64,000 nucleotides of DNA from Saccharospirillum sp043196875 (GTDB taxonomy: Bacteria; Pseudomonadota; Gammaproteobacteria; Pseudomonadales; Natronospirillaceae), in contig NZ_JBEBMX010000001.1 in assembly GCF_043196875.1 (NCBI RefSeq), positions 868,001 through 932,000 on the forward strand, written 5' to 3'. How positions within the stretch are numbered: position 1 is the first letter of the stretch; each line of letters starts with the position of its first letter. The position numbers were made by a program, and so were the translations under genes. Positions 43,486 to 51,933 of the stretch are shown here, one piece after another. The notes below the pieces were generated by a model, which ran no database searches, was not told where the DNA came from, and saw only the letters and a list, made by a program, of their open reading frames with translations.

Positions 43486-45927
43486 ATGGCTTCAGACAGA
43501 GGTTCCCGCTTATTGCAGCAGGGTTGGACGTTGTACCGGGCCGATCAGCCGGGCTCGGTTTTCCCGGCTACGGTCCCGCTGGACGTGCATCAAATCCTGC
43601 TGGCGGCCGGTGAGATTCCGGACCCATATTGGCGTAACAATGAGTCGGCGGTGCAGTGGGTGCATCAGCACGACTGGGTGCTGGAGACCGAATTTGCAAT
43701 CACCGAGGCGGACCTTGCTGATCAGGTGACGCTGCGTCTTGCCTTTGTGGATACCCATGCCAGCGTCGCCATTAACGATCAGCCGGTGGGCGAACTGGCC
43801 AACTTCTTTCGCCGTTTCGATCTTGATGTTCGCCCGGCGCTCCATGTCGGCACCAATCGTTTAACCATCACCCTGCACGATAACGCGGTCTTGGCGGCAA
43901 AGCGCGCCGAACAACAACCCTTCCCGGTTCCCTGGGCAGAGATGAATAACCAGATCCCACACATGAACCTGGTGCGCAAAACCCAATGTGATGCGGGTTG
44001 GGACTGGGGGCTCTGTCTGCTGTCGACCGGCGTCTATGTGGCGCCCGAATTAATAATGCATCCGGGGCGTCGACTGGACACGGTGCGGGTCGATCAACAG
44101 CATGACGCCGATTGTGTCCGTTTAAATATTACCGTCGATACCACGGGTCCCGCCGACGTCAGCGAACAAATCGAGCTGTCGCTGACCGATGCCGAACCCA
44201 TCCTGCTAACGCTGCCGGCCGGTCAGAACCAGGCGCAGGCGACGCTGGTTGTTAAGCATCCGAAGCTCTGGTGGCCAGCCGGTTATGGTGAGCAACCGCT
44301 GTATCGACTGAGCGCTCGTTTGGGCGCTCAGCAATGGCAGCGGAATATCGGTTTGCGCTCACTGCATTGGGATCTCAGCGAAGACGCGGCGGGCAATCGA
44401 ATGGCGGTGGTGGTTAACGGCGTCGATATCTTTGCAAAAGGCGCCAATTGGATACCGGCGGATGCGTTCCCCGCCCGTCATCAGCCCGAACGTTACCAGC
44501 AACTGCTCGGCGATGCCGTCGCCGCCAACATGAATATGGTGCGCGTCTGGGGTGGTGGTTTTTATGAGCACGACGCTTTTTACGACACCTGCGAACGGCT
44601 TGGTTTGCTGGTTTGGCACGACCTGATGTTTGCCTGCGCGCTCTACCCCAGCACGCCAGCCTTTATCGATGACGTCCGACCGGAAGTCGATTACCAGGTT
44701 CGCCGCCTGCAATCCTATGGCTGTATTGCTTTGTGGTGTGGCGATAATGAAGTCATCGGTGCCATCGATTGGTTTGAGGTATCGCGCAATAACCGGGACC
44801 AATATCTGGTCAACTACGATCGCCTCAATCGCGTGCTCGATGAAACCGTCGCTCAAGCGGACCCGAGTCGAAAATTCTGGCCCAGCTCACCGTGCAACGG
44901 TGAATTGGATTTCGGCGATGCCTGGCACGACGATGGACGCGGCGATATGCATTTCTGGGATGTCTGGCACGAAGGCAAATCCTTTTCCGCCTACACCGAC
45001 ATCAAACCGCGTTTCTGTTCCGAGTTCGGCTATCAGTCATTTCCGTCTTTGGCGTTGATCGAGTCCATCACTGACCCAGGTGATCGCAATGTCACCAGCC
45101 CTGTCATGGAAGCGCATCAGAAAAACCCCGGCGGTAATTCCCGCATCGTGGAAATGTTCACCCGCTATTTCCGTTTCCCGGTCGGGTTCGATCAATTCCT
45201 GTACCTGAGTCAGGTACAGCAATCGCTGGCGATCAAAACCGCGGTTGAATACTGGCGCTCGCTGCGGCCCCATTGCATGGGTACGCTCTATTGGCAGTTG
45301 AACGATACCTGGCCGGTGGCGTCCTGGAGCAGTCTGGAATACGGCGGGCGCTGGAAGCAATTGCACTACCACGCCAAGCGATTCTACCAACCCATTCAGT
45401 TGTTTTTTATTGGCGAAGGAGCGCAAAAACAGTTGGTTGCGGTCAATGACAGGGCCGAACCGGCGCAACTGGATGGCAGCTGGCGGGTGTTGACTCTGGA
45501 TGGCGACGTTGAGCGCAAAGAAGTGATTCAGCGGACGCTTGCAGCGGGCGAAAGCGCTGTGATCGCCGACATCGAATCTGCACGTCCCGATCAACAATTT
45601 GTTGTCGCCCAGGCGACGGCTCTTTCCGGCGAGCAGCACTTCGATTGCGACGCCACTGGCTATTTTTCGCTGTGGAAATCGCTCGATCTGCCCATCGCCA
45701 ACGTCAGTGTTAAAGAGGGTCAGGATGGAGGTAATAGCTGGATTGAGCTGAGCTGTGATCGACCGGCGCACTTTGTCACTCTGTCGGCGCCGACGGCGGG
45801 TCATTGGAGCGATAACAGCCTGACCTTGTTGCCGGACGAGCCGCGTCGGCTCTATTGGCAGGGCGATGATCGCCTCAATAGTGCGGAATTGCGTGTTGAC
45901 CATTTAGAACGCAGTTACCGGAGCTGA
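43486..45927 (+). CDS. Beta-mannosidase, glycoside hydrolase family 2
   Basis: An 813-residue exo-beta-mannosidase that releases mannose from beta-mannosides. The N-terminal sugar-binding domain, immunoglobulin-like domains and (alpha/beta)8 barrel of GH2 follow in order. The likely acid/base is Glu422 in CGDNEVIGA, and the nucleophile Glu513 in RFCSEFGYQSFPS; WVPADAFPARH-like and RVWGGGFYEHDAFYDTCERLGLLVWHD segments are typical of the family. It has no signal peptide, so it should act on oligosaccharides after uptake. ATG 43486 follows AGGGGTGAA. It is the first gene of a four-gene operon. Confidence 0.93.
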   Translation: MASDRGSRLLQQGWTLYRADQPGSVFPATVPLDVHQILLAAGEIPDPYWRNNESAVQWVHQHDWVLETEFAITEADLADQVTLRLAFVDTHASVAINDQPVGELANFFRRFDLDVRPALHVGTNRLTITLHDNAVLAAKRAEQQPFPVPWAEMNNQIPHMNLVRKTQCDAGWDWGLCLLSTGVYVAPELIMHPGRRLDTVRVDQQHDADCVRLNITVDTTGPADVSEQIELSLTDAEPILLTLPAGQNQAQATLVVKHPKLWWPAGYGEQPLYRLSARLGAQQWQRNIGLRSLHWDLSEDAAGNRMAVVVNGVDIFAKGANWIPADAFPARHQPERYQQLLGDAVAANMNMVRVWGGGFYEHDAFYDTCERLGLLVWHDLMFACALYPSTPAFIDDVRPEVDYQVRRLQSYGCIALWCGDNEVIGAIDWFEVSRNNRDQYLVNYDRLNRVLDETVAQADPSRKFWPSSPCNGELDFGDAWHDDGRGDMHFWDVWHEGKSFSAYTDIKPRFCSEFGYQSFPSLALIESITDPGDRNVTSPVMEAHQKNPGGNSRIVEMFTRYFRFPVGFDQFLYLSQVQQSLAIKTAVEYWRSLRPHCMGTLYWQLNDTWPVASWSSLEYGGRWKQLHYHAKRFYQPIQLFFIGEGAQKQLVAVNDRAEPAQLDGSWRVLTLDGDVERKEVIQRTLAAGESAVIADIESARPDQQFVVAQATALSGEQHFDCDATGYFSLWKSLDLPIANVSVKEGQDGGNSWIELSCDRPAHFVTLSAPTAGHWSDNSLTLLPDEPRRLYWQGDDRLNSAELRVDHLERSYRS

Positions 45928-45969
45928 TGGCGTGAACCCAGCTCAATATTCTGCACAGAGGCTGTTCGC

Positions 45970-46989
45970 ATGATGCGCGCCCGCACTACGTTAAAAACTT
46001 TAGCCCGACATCTGGGCCTGTCGATCACCACTGTGTCGCGGGCATTGAAGGACGGCCCGGAAGTGCGCCCCGACACCATCGCTCGCGTCAAAGCCGCCGC
46101 TGCCGAACTGGGTTATCGGCCCAATCAGTCGGGCATCGGTTTGAAGACCGGCAAGACCCACGTGATTGCGCTGATTCTGCCGGTGTTAAGGCCCGGCGAA
46201 GTCGTTGGTGATGTGGGCACCGGTCCTTTGATTGAAGGGCTGACGGCCGCACTGGCGGAAACGCCCTATCAGCTCACCATCATTCCCAGCCGCAGTGATC
46301 AGGATGAACTTGCGCCCGTGCGTATCCTGGTGGAGCAGGGTTTGGCCGATGGCGTGGTGCTGACGCTGACCGAAAGTCAGGATAAGCGGGTTCGGTTTCT
46401 CGCCGAAGCGGGCCTGCCCTTTGTCACCTTCGGCCGGACTGAGCTGGCGCTGCAGCATCCGTATGTCGATATGGATAATGTCGATTTCAGTCGTCGCGCG
46501 GCCGATCATTTGCTGGATCGAGGTCGGCAACGGCTGTGTCTATTACTGCCTCCGTCGCGTTATCTGTTCGCCTGGCATCAGCGCTTAGGTTTTATGCACG
46601 CCCATCAGGCAAGAGGTATCGCCGTAGATGAACAGCAACAGTTGTTGCCACAAACGGCCGACTTTGATCCGCGCGCTCTGGCGCGCCAATTAGCCGCCAG
46701 CAACACACCGCCGGATGGCTATATCTGTGGCAATGAAATCACCGCCATGGGCGTGCTCGCCGGCCTTAGCGATGCCGGACGCAGCGCAGATGTGGTAGCG
46801 TTAGAGACTTCAACCCTGGCGGATTATTTCCACCTGCCGGTCGATGGATTTAGGCAAGACCTGCATCACACGGGTCGGCAACTGGGTCGGGTATTATTAA
46901 CCGCCCTGTCGGAGGACGCTCCGATGAATGAACTCCAGGTGATCGATACCGCCTGTTTTATCAACCGTACGGATCCAACAACAAGATGA
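45970..46989 (+). CDS. LacI-family transcriptional regulator
   Basis: A 339-residue sugar-responsive repressor. The helix-turn-helix and hinge occupy about residues 6-60 (LKTLARHLGLSITTVSRALKDG; RVKAAAAELGYRPNQSGIGLKTGKT), followed by a periplasmic-binding-type effector domain. Located between the beta-mannosidase and fructokinase genes, it likely senses mannose or a mannobiose-type sugar and represses the operon. The start is ATG at 45970 or 45973. The stop overlaps the next ATG by four bases. Confidence 0.93.
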   Translation: MMRARTTLKTLARHLGLSITTVSRALKDGPEVRPDTIARVKAAAAELGYRPNQSGIGLKTGKTHVIALILPVLRPGEVVGDVGTGPLIEGLTAALAETPYQLTIIPSRSDQDELAPVRILVEQGLADGVVLTLTESQDKRVRFLAEAGLPFVTFGRTELALQHPYVDMDNVDFSRRAADHLLDRGRQRLCLLLPPSRYLFAWHQRLGFMHAHQARGIAVDEQQQLLPQTADFDPRALARQLAASNTPPDGYICGNEITAMGVLAGLSDAGRSADVVALETSTLADYFHLPVDGFRQDLHHTGRQLGRVLLTALSEDAPMNELQVIDTACFINRTDPTTR

Positions 46990-47936
46990 AACCCATACTT
47001 TGTTTCGGCGAATTGCTGATCGATTTTCTGAATTTTAACAGCGCCCACGAAGGCGGTTTTGACCTGCCCGAGTTTCGCCAATATCCCGGTGGCGCGCCCG
47101 CCAATGTGGCCGCAGCGGTTGCCCGTCTGGACGCTCCGGCGCGTTTTATCGGTCAGGTTGGCGATGATCGGTTTGGTCGCTTTCTGACCGACGCCATGGT
47201 GCAGATGGGTGTCGATATGCAATTTCTGGGCGTGCATCCCAGCGCTCATACGCCCCTGGCTTATGTCTTTCTCGATGGCGAGGGCGAACGCAGTTTTGAA
47301 TTCCTGCGCAAAGCGTCAGCGGATGTATTGATGACACCGGAAGATCTGCCCATCCCCGCCTTCGACGGCGCGGGCCTGTTTCATTTCTGCTCCAACACCC
47401 TGACTGACGTGGCCATCGCACGGACCACCGAAGCGGCCATCGCCCAGGCACGTCGAGTCGGCGCGACCATCAGTTTCGATGTAAACCTGCGCCATAACCT
47501 CTGGCCAAAAACAGTGGTGGACCCAGCGGTGATCGATCGTTTTCTGCGTCTGGCTGACATCGTCAAAGTCTCTAAAGAAGAAGCCGACTGGATCGAAGCC
47601 AGCGGCTTCCCGCTGGATGAATGGCTCGATACCGTCAAAGCGGTTTGGGTGACCGACGGAGGTGGCGACATTCGGGTGTTGACGCGCGATGGCGATTTAG
47701 TCGTTACGCCGCCGACTGTTAAAGCCGTCGATACCACCGCCGGTGGCGATGCCTTTAGCGGTGGTCTGCTGCGTGCGCTCAATGGTCGGGAACTGAGCCA
47801 GTTGAGCCGGAGCGAGCTTGAGCAAATTACCCACTTCGCCGCGGCCTGTGGTGCCAAAGCCGTCAGCCGCGCTGGCGCACTGCCATCTCTGCCAACCTGG
47901 TCTGAAGTCAGCGATCGCTGGCCGTTCGACGCCTGA
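46986..47936 (+). CDS. PfkB-family fructokinase
   Basis: A 316-residue ribokinase-fold sugar kinase. It has the N-terminal signature CFGELLIDFL and GGAPANVAAAVARLD, and the C-terminal DTTAGGDAFSGGLL motif with the catalytic Asp near residue 256. The layout fits fructokinase. With the AGE-family isomerase it would phosphorylate fructose made from mannose to fructose 6-phosphate. Start overlaps the LacI stop. Confidence 0.9.
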   Translation: MKPILCFGELLIDFLNFNSAHEGGFDLPEFRQYPGGAPANVAAAVARLDAPARFIGQVGDDRFGRFLTDAMVQMGVDMQFLGVHPSAHTPLAYVFLDGEGERSFEFLRKASADVLMTPEDLPIPAFDGAGLFHFCSNTLTDVAIARTTEAAIAQARRVGATISFDVNLRHNLWPKTVVDPAVIDRFLRLADIVKVSKEEADWIEASGFPLDEWLDTVKAVWVTDGGGDIRVLTRDGDLVVTPPTVKAVDTTAGGDAFSGGLLRALNGRELSQLSRSELEQITHFAAACGAKAVSRAGALPSLPTWSEVSDRWPFDA

Positions 47937-47946
47937 GGAACATTCG

Positions 47947-49134
47947 ATGAATTTTTATGAAAGCGATTTTCTGGTGGACCATCTGAAGTCCATTCTGGCG
48001 TTTTACGACCCGCGCGTGGTCGATTCCGGCGGCGGCTATTTCCAGAATTACTACGACGACGGCAGTCTGTTTGACCCGGGCTTTCGTCAACTGGTGTCTT
48101 CAACCCGCATCATCGTCAACTATGCTCAGGCCGGTCGCTTCTTCGATCGAGCCGATTACCTGAGCATTGCCCAGCACGGCCTGGATTATTTGGAGCGTGT
48201 GCACTGGCGCGAAGAAGCTGACGGCTATGCCTGGACGCTGCGCGATCATCAACCCGAAGACATGACCCAGCAGGCTTACGGTTACGCCTTTGTACTCTTG
48301 GCGTACGCCGCTGCCCGCCAGGCCGGACTGGTCGATAATGCGCCTTTGGCAACCACCTTCGAGCAACTGGAGCAGCGTTTTTGGCAAGCCGAATACGGAC
48401 TCTACGCCGACGAAATCAGCGCCGCTGGTGTGCTCAGTGATTACCGCGGCCAGAACGCCAATATGCATCTGTGCGAAGCCATGATTGCCGCCTTCGAGGC
48501 CACTGGCGAAAAGCGTTATCTGGACCGGGCAAAAACCCTGGCGCAGAACATAGCGGTACGTCAGGCCGACCAGACCGACGGGCTGATTTGGGAGCACTAC
48601 AAAGCGGATTTCAGCATCGACTGGGACTACAACAAGGACGATCCGAAAAACCTCTATCGCCCCTGGGGTTTCCAACCGGGTCACCAGACTGAATGGACCA
48701 AACTGCTGCTGATGCTGTATCGACACGCACCGGAAGACTGGATGCTGAAGCGCGCTAAATCACTCTTCGATCGCGCCTGGGAAACCTCCTGGGATGCCGA
48801 TCATGGTGGCCTGGTTTATGGCTTCGATCCCGAAGGCCAGTGGTGCGACGACGACAAGTATTTCTGGGTTCAGGCGGAGAGCTTTGCCGCCGCCGCCCTG
48901 CTGCATCAGGCGACAAACGACGACAAATATCTGGAGCACTATCAGCAGCTGTGGCAATACAGCTGGGATCATTTTGTCGATCATCAGTACGGTGCCTGGT
49001 TCCGTTTGTTAACGCGCGACAACAGCAAAGTTTCCAACGAGAAAAGTGCTGCTGGTGCCAAATGTGATTACCACACTCTGGGCGCTTGTCTGGAAGTATT
49101 GCGGGTTCAGGGTCTGACAATAGCGCCGGTTTAA
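47947..49134 (+). CDS. AGE-family epimerase/isomerase, likely D-mannose isomerase
   Basis: A 395-residue (alpha/alpha)6-barrel enzyme of the N-acylglucosamine 2-epimerase family. The proposed catalytic histidines are His246 in PGHQTEWTKLLL and His376 in CDYHTLGACLEVL, and the conserved VQAESFAAAALL stretch is near residue 310. Next to beta-mannosidase and fructokinase, its most likely reaction is mannose to fructose (YihS/ManI type); cellobiose 2-epimerase or another 2-epimerase is the alternative. ATG 47947 follows GAGGAACA; a longer frame inside the kinase gene is not credible. Confidence 0.88.
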   Translation: MNFYESDFLVDHLKSILAFYDPRVVDSGGGYFQNYYDDGSLFDPGFRQLVSSTRIIVNYAQAGRFFDRADYLSIAQHGLDYLERVHWREEADGYAWTLRDHQPEDMTQQAYGYAFVLLAYAAARQAGLVDNAPLATTFEQLEQRFWQAEYGLYADEISAAGVLSDYRGQNANMHLCEAMIAAFEATGEKRYLDRAKTLAQNIAVRQADQTDGLIWEHYKADFSIDWDYNKDDPKNLYRPWGFQPGHQTEWTKLLLMLYRHAPEDWMLKRAKSLFDRAWETSWDADHGGLVYGFDPEGQWCDDDKYFWVQAESFAAAALLHQATNDDKYLEHYQQLWQYSWDHFVDHQYGAWFRLLTRDNSKVSNEKSAAGAKCDYHTLGACLEVLRVQGLTIAPV

Positions 49135-49150
49135 GCGCTTTAATCTGCAC

Positions 49151-49183
49151 AAAAACGGGTGTCGATGGACACCCGTTTTTTTT
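49151..49183 (+). terminator. Rho-independent terminator of the mannoside operon
   Basis: AAAAACGGGTGTC-GATG-GACACCCGTTTTTTTT lies 17 bases after the isomerase stop. The A tract also suits the convergent AhpD-like gene. Confidence 0.92.
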
Positions 49184-49207
49184 GCGCAGTCAGTTCTGAG
49201 AGTGCAA

Positions 49208-49672
49208 TTAATAGGGCGATTGATAGTCGCCGACGGCTGCCTGAAAGCTTACCGCAAAGCGATTCCAGGCGTTGATGGTGGCGATGGCCAGCGTTAAATC
49301 CACCAATTGGGATTCGCTGAATTGCTGACGCGCCTGTTGATAAACGGCGTCATCGATGTTCTGGGTCGATACCTGGGTGGTAGCTTCAGCCCAGGCCAGA
49401 GCGGCACGTTCGCGATCGGAAAAAAACGGCGTTTCCTGCCAGGCATTGAGCGCGTAAATACGCTGCTCAGTTTCACCCAGAGCGCGGGCGTCCTTGGTGT
49501 GCATGTCCAGGCAAAAGGCACAACGGTTGATCTGAGAAACGCGAATTTTAACCAGCTCGATCAGACGTTTTTCGACGCCGGCTTCGCTTTGGCTTTGCGT
49601 AGCCAGATAGCTTTCCAGTCCCAACATGGCTTTCATGGCGCCAGGGCTGGCGGATTGAAAATCAAAACGCAT
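49208..49672 (-). CDS. AhpD-like carboxymuconolactone decarboxylase-family protein
   Basis: A 154-residue all-helical protein with the AhpD-type redox motif in RCAFCLDMHTKDAR (Cys-X2-Cys near residues 52-55 and following His), typical of small alkylhydroperoxidase-like proteins. The role is probably peroxide removal, but the substrate is not known. It is divergent from an AraC-type regulator, which may control it; their 149-base gap should hold both promoters. Confidence 0.87.
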   Translation of the reverse strand: MRFDFQSASPGAMKAMLGLESYLATQSQSEAGVEKRLIELVKIRVSQINRCAFCLDMHTKDARALGETEQRIYALNAWQETPFFSDRERAALAWAEATTQVSTQNIDDAVYQQARQQFSESQLVDLTLAIATINAWNRFAVSFQAAVGDYQSPY

Positions 49673-49821
49673 GGTCGGTCTCCTGTGATGTTTGGAGACG
49701 CCAAGATAATCGGCCTAAGTGCGACCGGATTGTAGAAAATCGACATCCTGATGCGAGGTTAGAACGGTCTGTTTTGACAGGCTAGAATGTCACTATCAGA
49801 ACCGTTGAGACGGTCACAAAG

Positions 49822-50619
49822 ATGTCGCTACGCTTAAACACGGCCCCCAGGCTGCAAGGATTTTTCCGCCGGTCACCGACGCCTGCGTTGTTGCCTTATG
49901 TGCAGAATTTTTGGTGGCTCGACATCGACGATTGGCACCAAAGCCGTTCGCATTATCTCTACGCAGACGGCGGCAGTGGGGTCATTTTTAATCTGGCGGC
50001 GCCCGTGCAGATTAACGGTGCTGTCGTTGATCAATCGGCGCTGGTCAGTGGTCCGGTGATGCACAGCACTCAAGTGCAGTTTGGGCGGCAAGTTAAGCTG
50101 GTGGGTATTCGCTTCCAGCCTGGTATGGGACATCCTTTTTTTGCGGTCGGCTTGGACGAACTGACGCTCGAAGACAGGGTGCCCGGTTTGTCACTGGGGC
50201 GGCTGGCCGAACAACTCAGCGAATGTCGCCACCGCGATCAGCAACAAAGGCTGATCGAACAGGCGCTGTTGGATCGGTTGCGCCAGTCTGGTTTCAAGCC
50301 AGGGCCGGTGCATTCGTTACTCACACGCATCAGCCAGACAGAGGGCAGCCTTCCGTTGGCTAAGCTGCTGCAAGAGATTCCACTGAGTCAGCGCCAGTTG
50401 GAGCGGCAATTCAAACTGCTGGTGGGTTTGTCGCCCAAACAATACAGCCGGGTGCAACGCGTTGGTCGAGCGCGCTGGCTATTAAAACAAACAGAGAAAG
50501 TGTCGTTGCTGGATGTCGCCTTTTCATCGGGCTACTTTGATCAGGCGCATTTTATTCACGATTTCAAAGCGGTGCTGGGCTTAACACCGGGTCAGTATTT
50601 GAAAAATATTCAGACCTAA
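49822..50619 (+). CDS. AraC-family transcriptional regulator
   Basis: A 265-residue regulator with a cupin-like N-terminal sensor part (about 1-150; FFRRSPTPALLPYVQNFWWLD and GIRFQPGMGHPFF are typical of the DUF6597 type) and two C-terminal helix-turn-helix motifs (QEIPLSQRQLERQFKLLVGLSPKQYSRVQR; SLLDVAFSSGYFDQAHFIHDFKAVLGLTPGQYL). Its likely target is the divergent AhpD-like gene. The start is ATG at 49822. Confidence 0.9.
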   Translation: MSLRLNTAPRLQGFFRRSPTPALLPYVQNFWWLDIDDWHQSRSHYLYADGGSGVIFNLAAPVQINGAVVDQSALVSGPVMHSTQVQFGRQVKLVGIRFQPGMGHPFFAVGLDELTLEDRVPGLSLGRLAEQLSECRHRDQQQRLIEQALLDRLRQSGFKPGPVHSLLTRISQTEGSLPLAKLLQEIPLSQRQLERQFKLLVGLSPKQYSRVQRVGRARWLLKQTEKVSLLDVAFSSGYFDQAHFIHDFKAVLGLTPGQYLKNIQT

Positions 50620-50628
50620 AGCGACCCC

Positions 50629-50653
50629 AAAAAAAGCCCACCTAAAGGTGGGC
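50629..50653 (-). terminator. Rho-independent terminator of the Spy/CpxP-like gene
   Basis: Read leftward, GCCCACC-TTTA-GGTGGGC followed by TTTTTTT lies 48 bases past the stop of the minus-strand gene. It also lies ten bases after the AraC gene, so it may block read-through from that side too. Confidence 0.82.
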
Positions 50654-50700
50654 AACTCGAGAAAACCGGTGGGGGAATCGGCCGGCTTACTGCTTTAACC

Positions 50701-51147
50701 TCACTCCGCCGGTGCCGGCGGCATTGGCTGGCCACCAAACTGACCGCGACCGTGGCGACCACCACCCAGCATCGGTCCGTGGAACTCCAGATAGGTCATC
50801 AAGTCTTCAACCTGAGTGGCGCTGAGTACGGTTCCTAACTGATCCGACAGCGCAGTACGAGCCTGTGCACGCAGCTCCGCAAACTCTTCTTCCGACGGCC
50901 GGCCGGCTCCGGAATCACGACGGGCCTGCATGGCCTGGCGTTGGTCGTCGCGGAAGTTGCGCATGACGTCCAGCACTTCTTCGGCCTGGTCGTCGCTCAG
51001 GTTCAGTTCGTTAAAGATATAGCCGAAGCGTTCGGCCGGGTCGGGCTGACGGTCATTGCCACCCCAAGCCAAGGCGCTGCTGGCGCCGGCTGTCAGAGCC
51101 ACGGCCAGAGCGGTGGCGATCAAGGTATTGCGATGTGTTGGTTTCAT
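50701..51147 (-). CDS. Spy/CpxP-like periplasmic stress protein
   Basis: A 148-residue exported protein with a signal peptide (MKPTHRNTLIATALAVALTAGASSALA) and a helical domain that carries two LTxxQ-like motifs, LSDDQAEEVLDVM and LSATQVEDLM. Such proteins act as periplasmic chaperones or as inhibitors of a sensor kinase. The Gly/Pro-rich tail is disordered. AGGAG upstream supports ATG 51147. It lies before a BaeSR-like system, which in E. coli regulates spy. Confidence 0.85.
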   Translation of the reverse strand: MKPTHRNTLIATALAVALTAGASSALAWGGNDRQPDPAERFGYIFNELNLSDDQAEEVLDVMRNFRDDQRQAMQARRDSGAGRPSEEEFAELRAQARTALSDQLGTVLSATQVEDLMTYLEFHGPMLGGGRHGRGQFGGQPMPPAPAE

Positions 51148-51258
51148 GATCTGTGCTCCTGAATAGCGCAGGGCCTGTGCCCCGGTGATGTTCAGTCTCG
51201 CCGCCTTATTCGCAGCGAATATGGAGCCAGGATGCACGACATAACCTTTACCAACTGC

Positions 51259-51933
51259 TTATTCGTACTTGTAGCCAGCGCCATAAACCGAGCGAACAAA
51301 TTCTTCTTCCGGTGCCAGCAGTTGCAGCTTACGACGCAGGTTTTTGATGTGGCTGTCGATGGTGCGATCGCTGACCAGGCGCCGATCGGGATAGATGGCA
51401 TCCATCAGTTGGTCACGCGAAAAAATACGGCCGGGATGACGCATTAACTCCGCTAGCAGCCGGGCCTCTAAAGCAGTCAGCTCGACTTTGCGATCACCAA
51501 AGCGCGCTTCATTGGCGCTTTCGGGTAATTCCAGATGAGTACCTGTTTCCGTTTCGTTGCCATTATTGAGGCCGGTGCGCCGCAGTACGGCTTTAACCCG
51601 CGCCACCACTTCTCGCGGGCTATAGGGTTTGCAAATGTAGTCATCGGCACCGAGCTCCAGACCCAGCAGACGGTCGATTTCCTCGACTCGGGCCGTGGTC
51701 ATGATAATCGGTGTGGTCAGAGTCTTGCGGATCTCGCGGCACAGTGTCAGGCCGTCGGTGCCCGGCAGCATCAGGTCGAGCAGAATCAAGTCTGGTTGAT
51801 GATCGGCCAGCCAGGGCAGAACCTCATCGCCGCGGTGACACAGATGAGTGTCGTAGCCGTCGCGATGCAGGTAATCGCGTACCACCTCGGCCAATTTGGT
51901 CTCGTCTTCGACGATCAGAATCAATGCGCTCAT
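51259..51933 (-). CDS. OmpR-family response regulator, BaeR-like
   Basis: A 224-residue regulator with a receiver domain (phospho-acceptor Asp near residue 52 in LILLDLMLPGTDGL; Lys in DYICKPYSPREVVAR) and a C-terminal OmpR-type winged helix (LTALEARLLAELMRHPGRIFSRDQLMDAIY; RTIDSHIKNLRRKL). It overlaps the kinase stop by four bases. The Spy-like gene next door is the expected target. Confidence 0.94.
   Translation of the reverse strand: MSALILIVEDETKLAEVVRDYLHRDGYDTHLCHRGDEVLPWLADHQPDLILLDLMLPGTDGLTLCREIRKTLTTPIIMTTARVEEIDRLLGLELGADDYICKPYSPREVVARVKAVLRRTGLNNGNETETGTHLELPESANEARFGDRKVELTALEARLLAELMRHPGRIFSRDQLMDAIYPDRRLVSDRTIDSHIKNLRRKLQLLAPEEEFVRSVYGAGYKYE

Noticed and set aside
49673..49821. 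Operator for the AraC-type regulator between the divergent genes
   Set aside because: Short repeats around ACGGTC are present but no convincing symmetrical or direct repeat stands out by eye.
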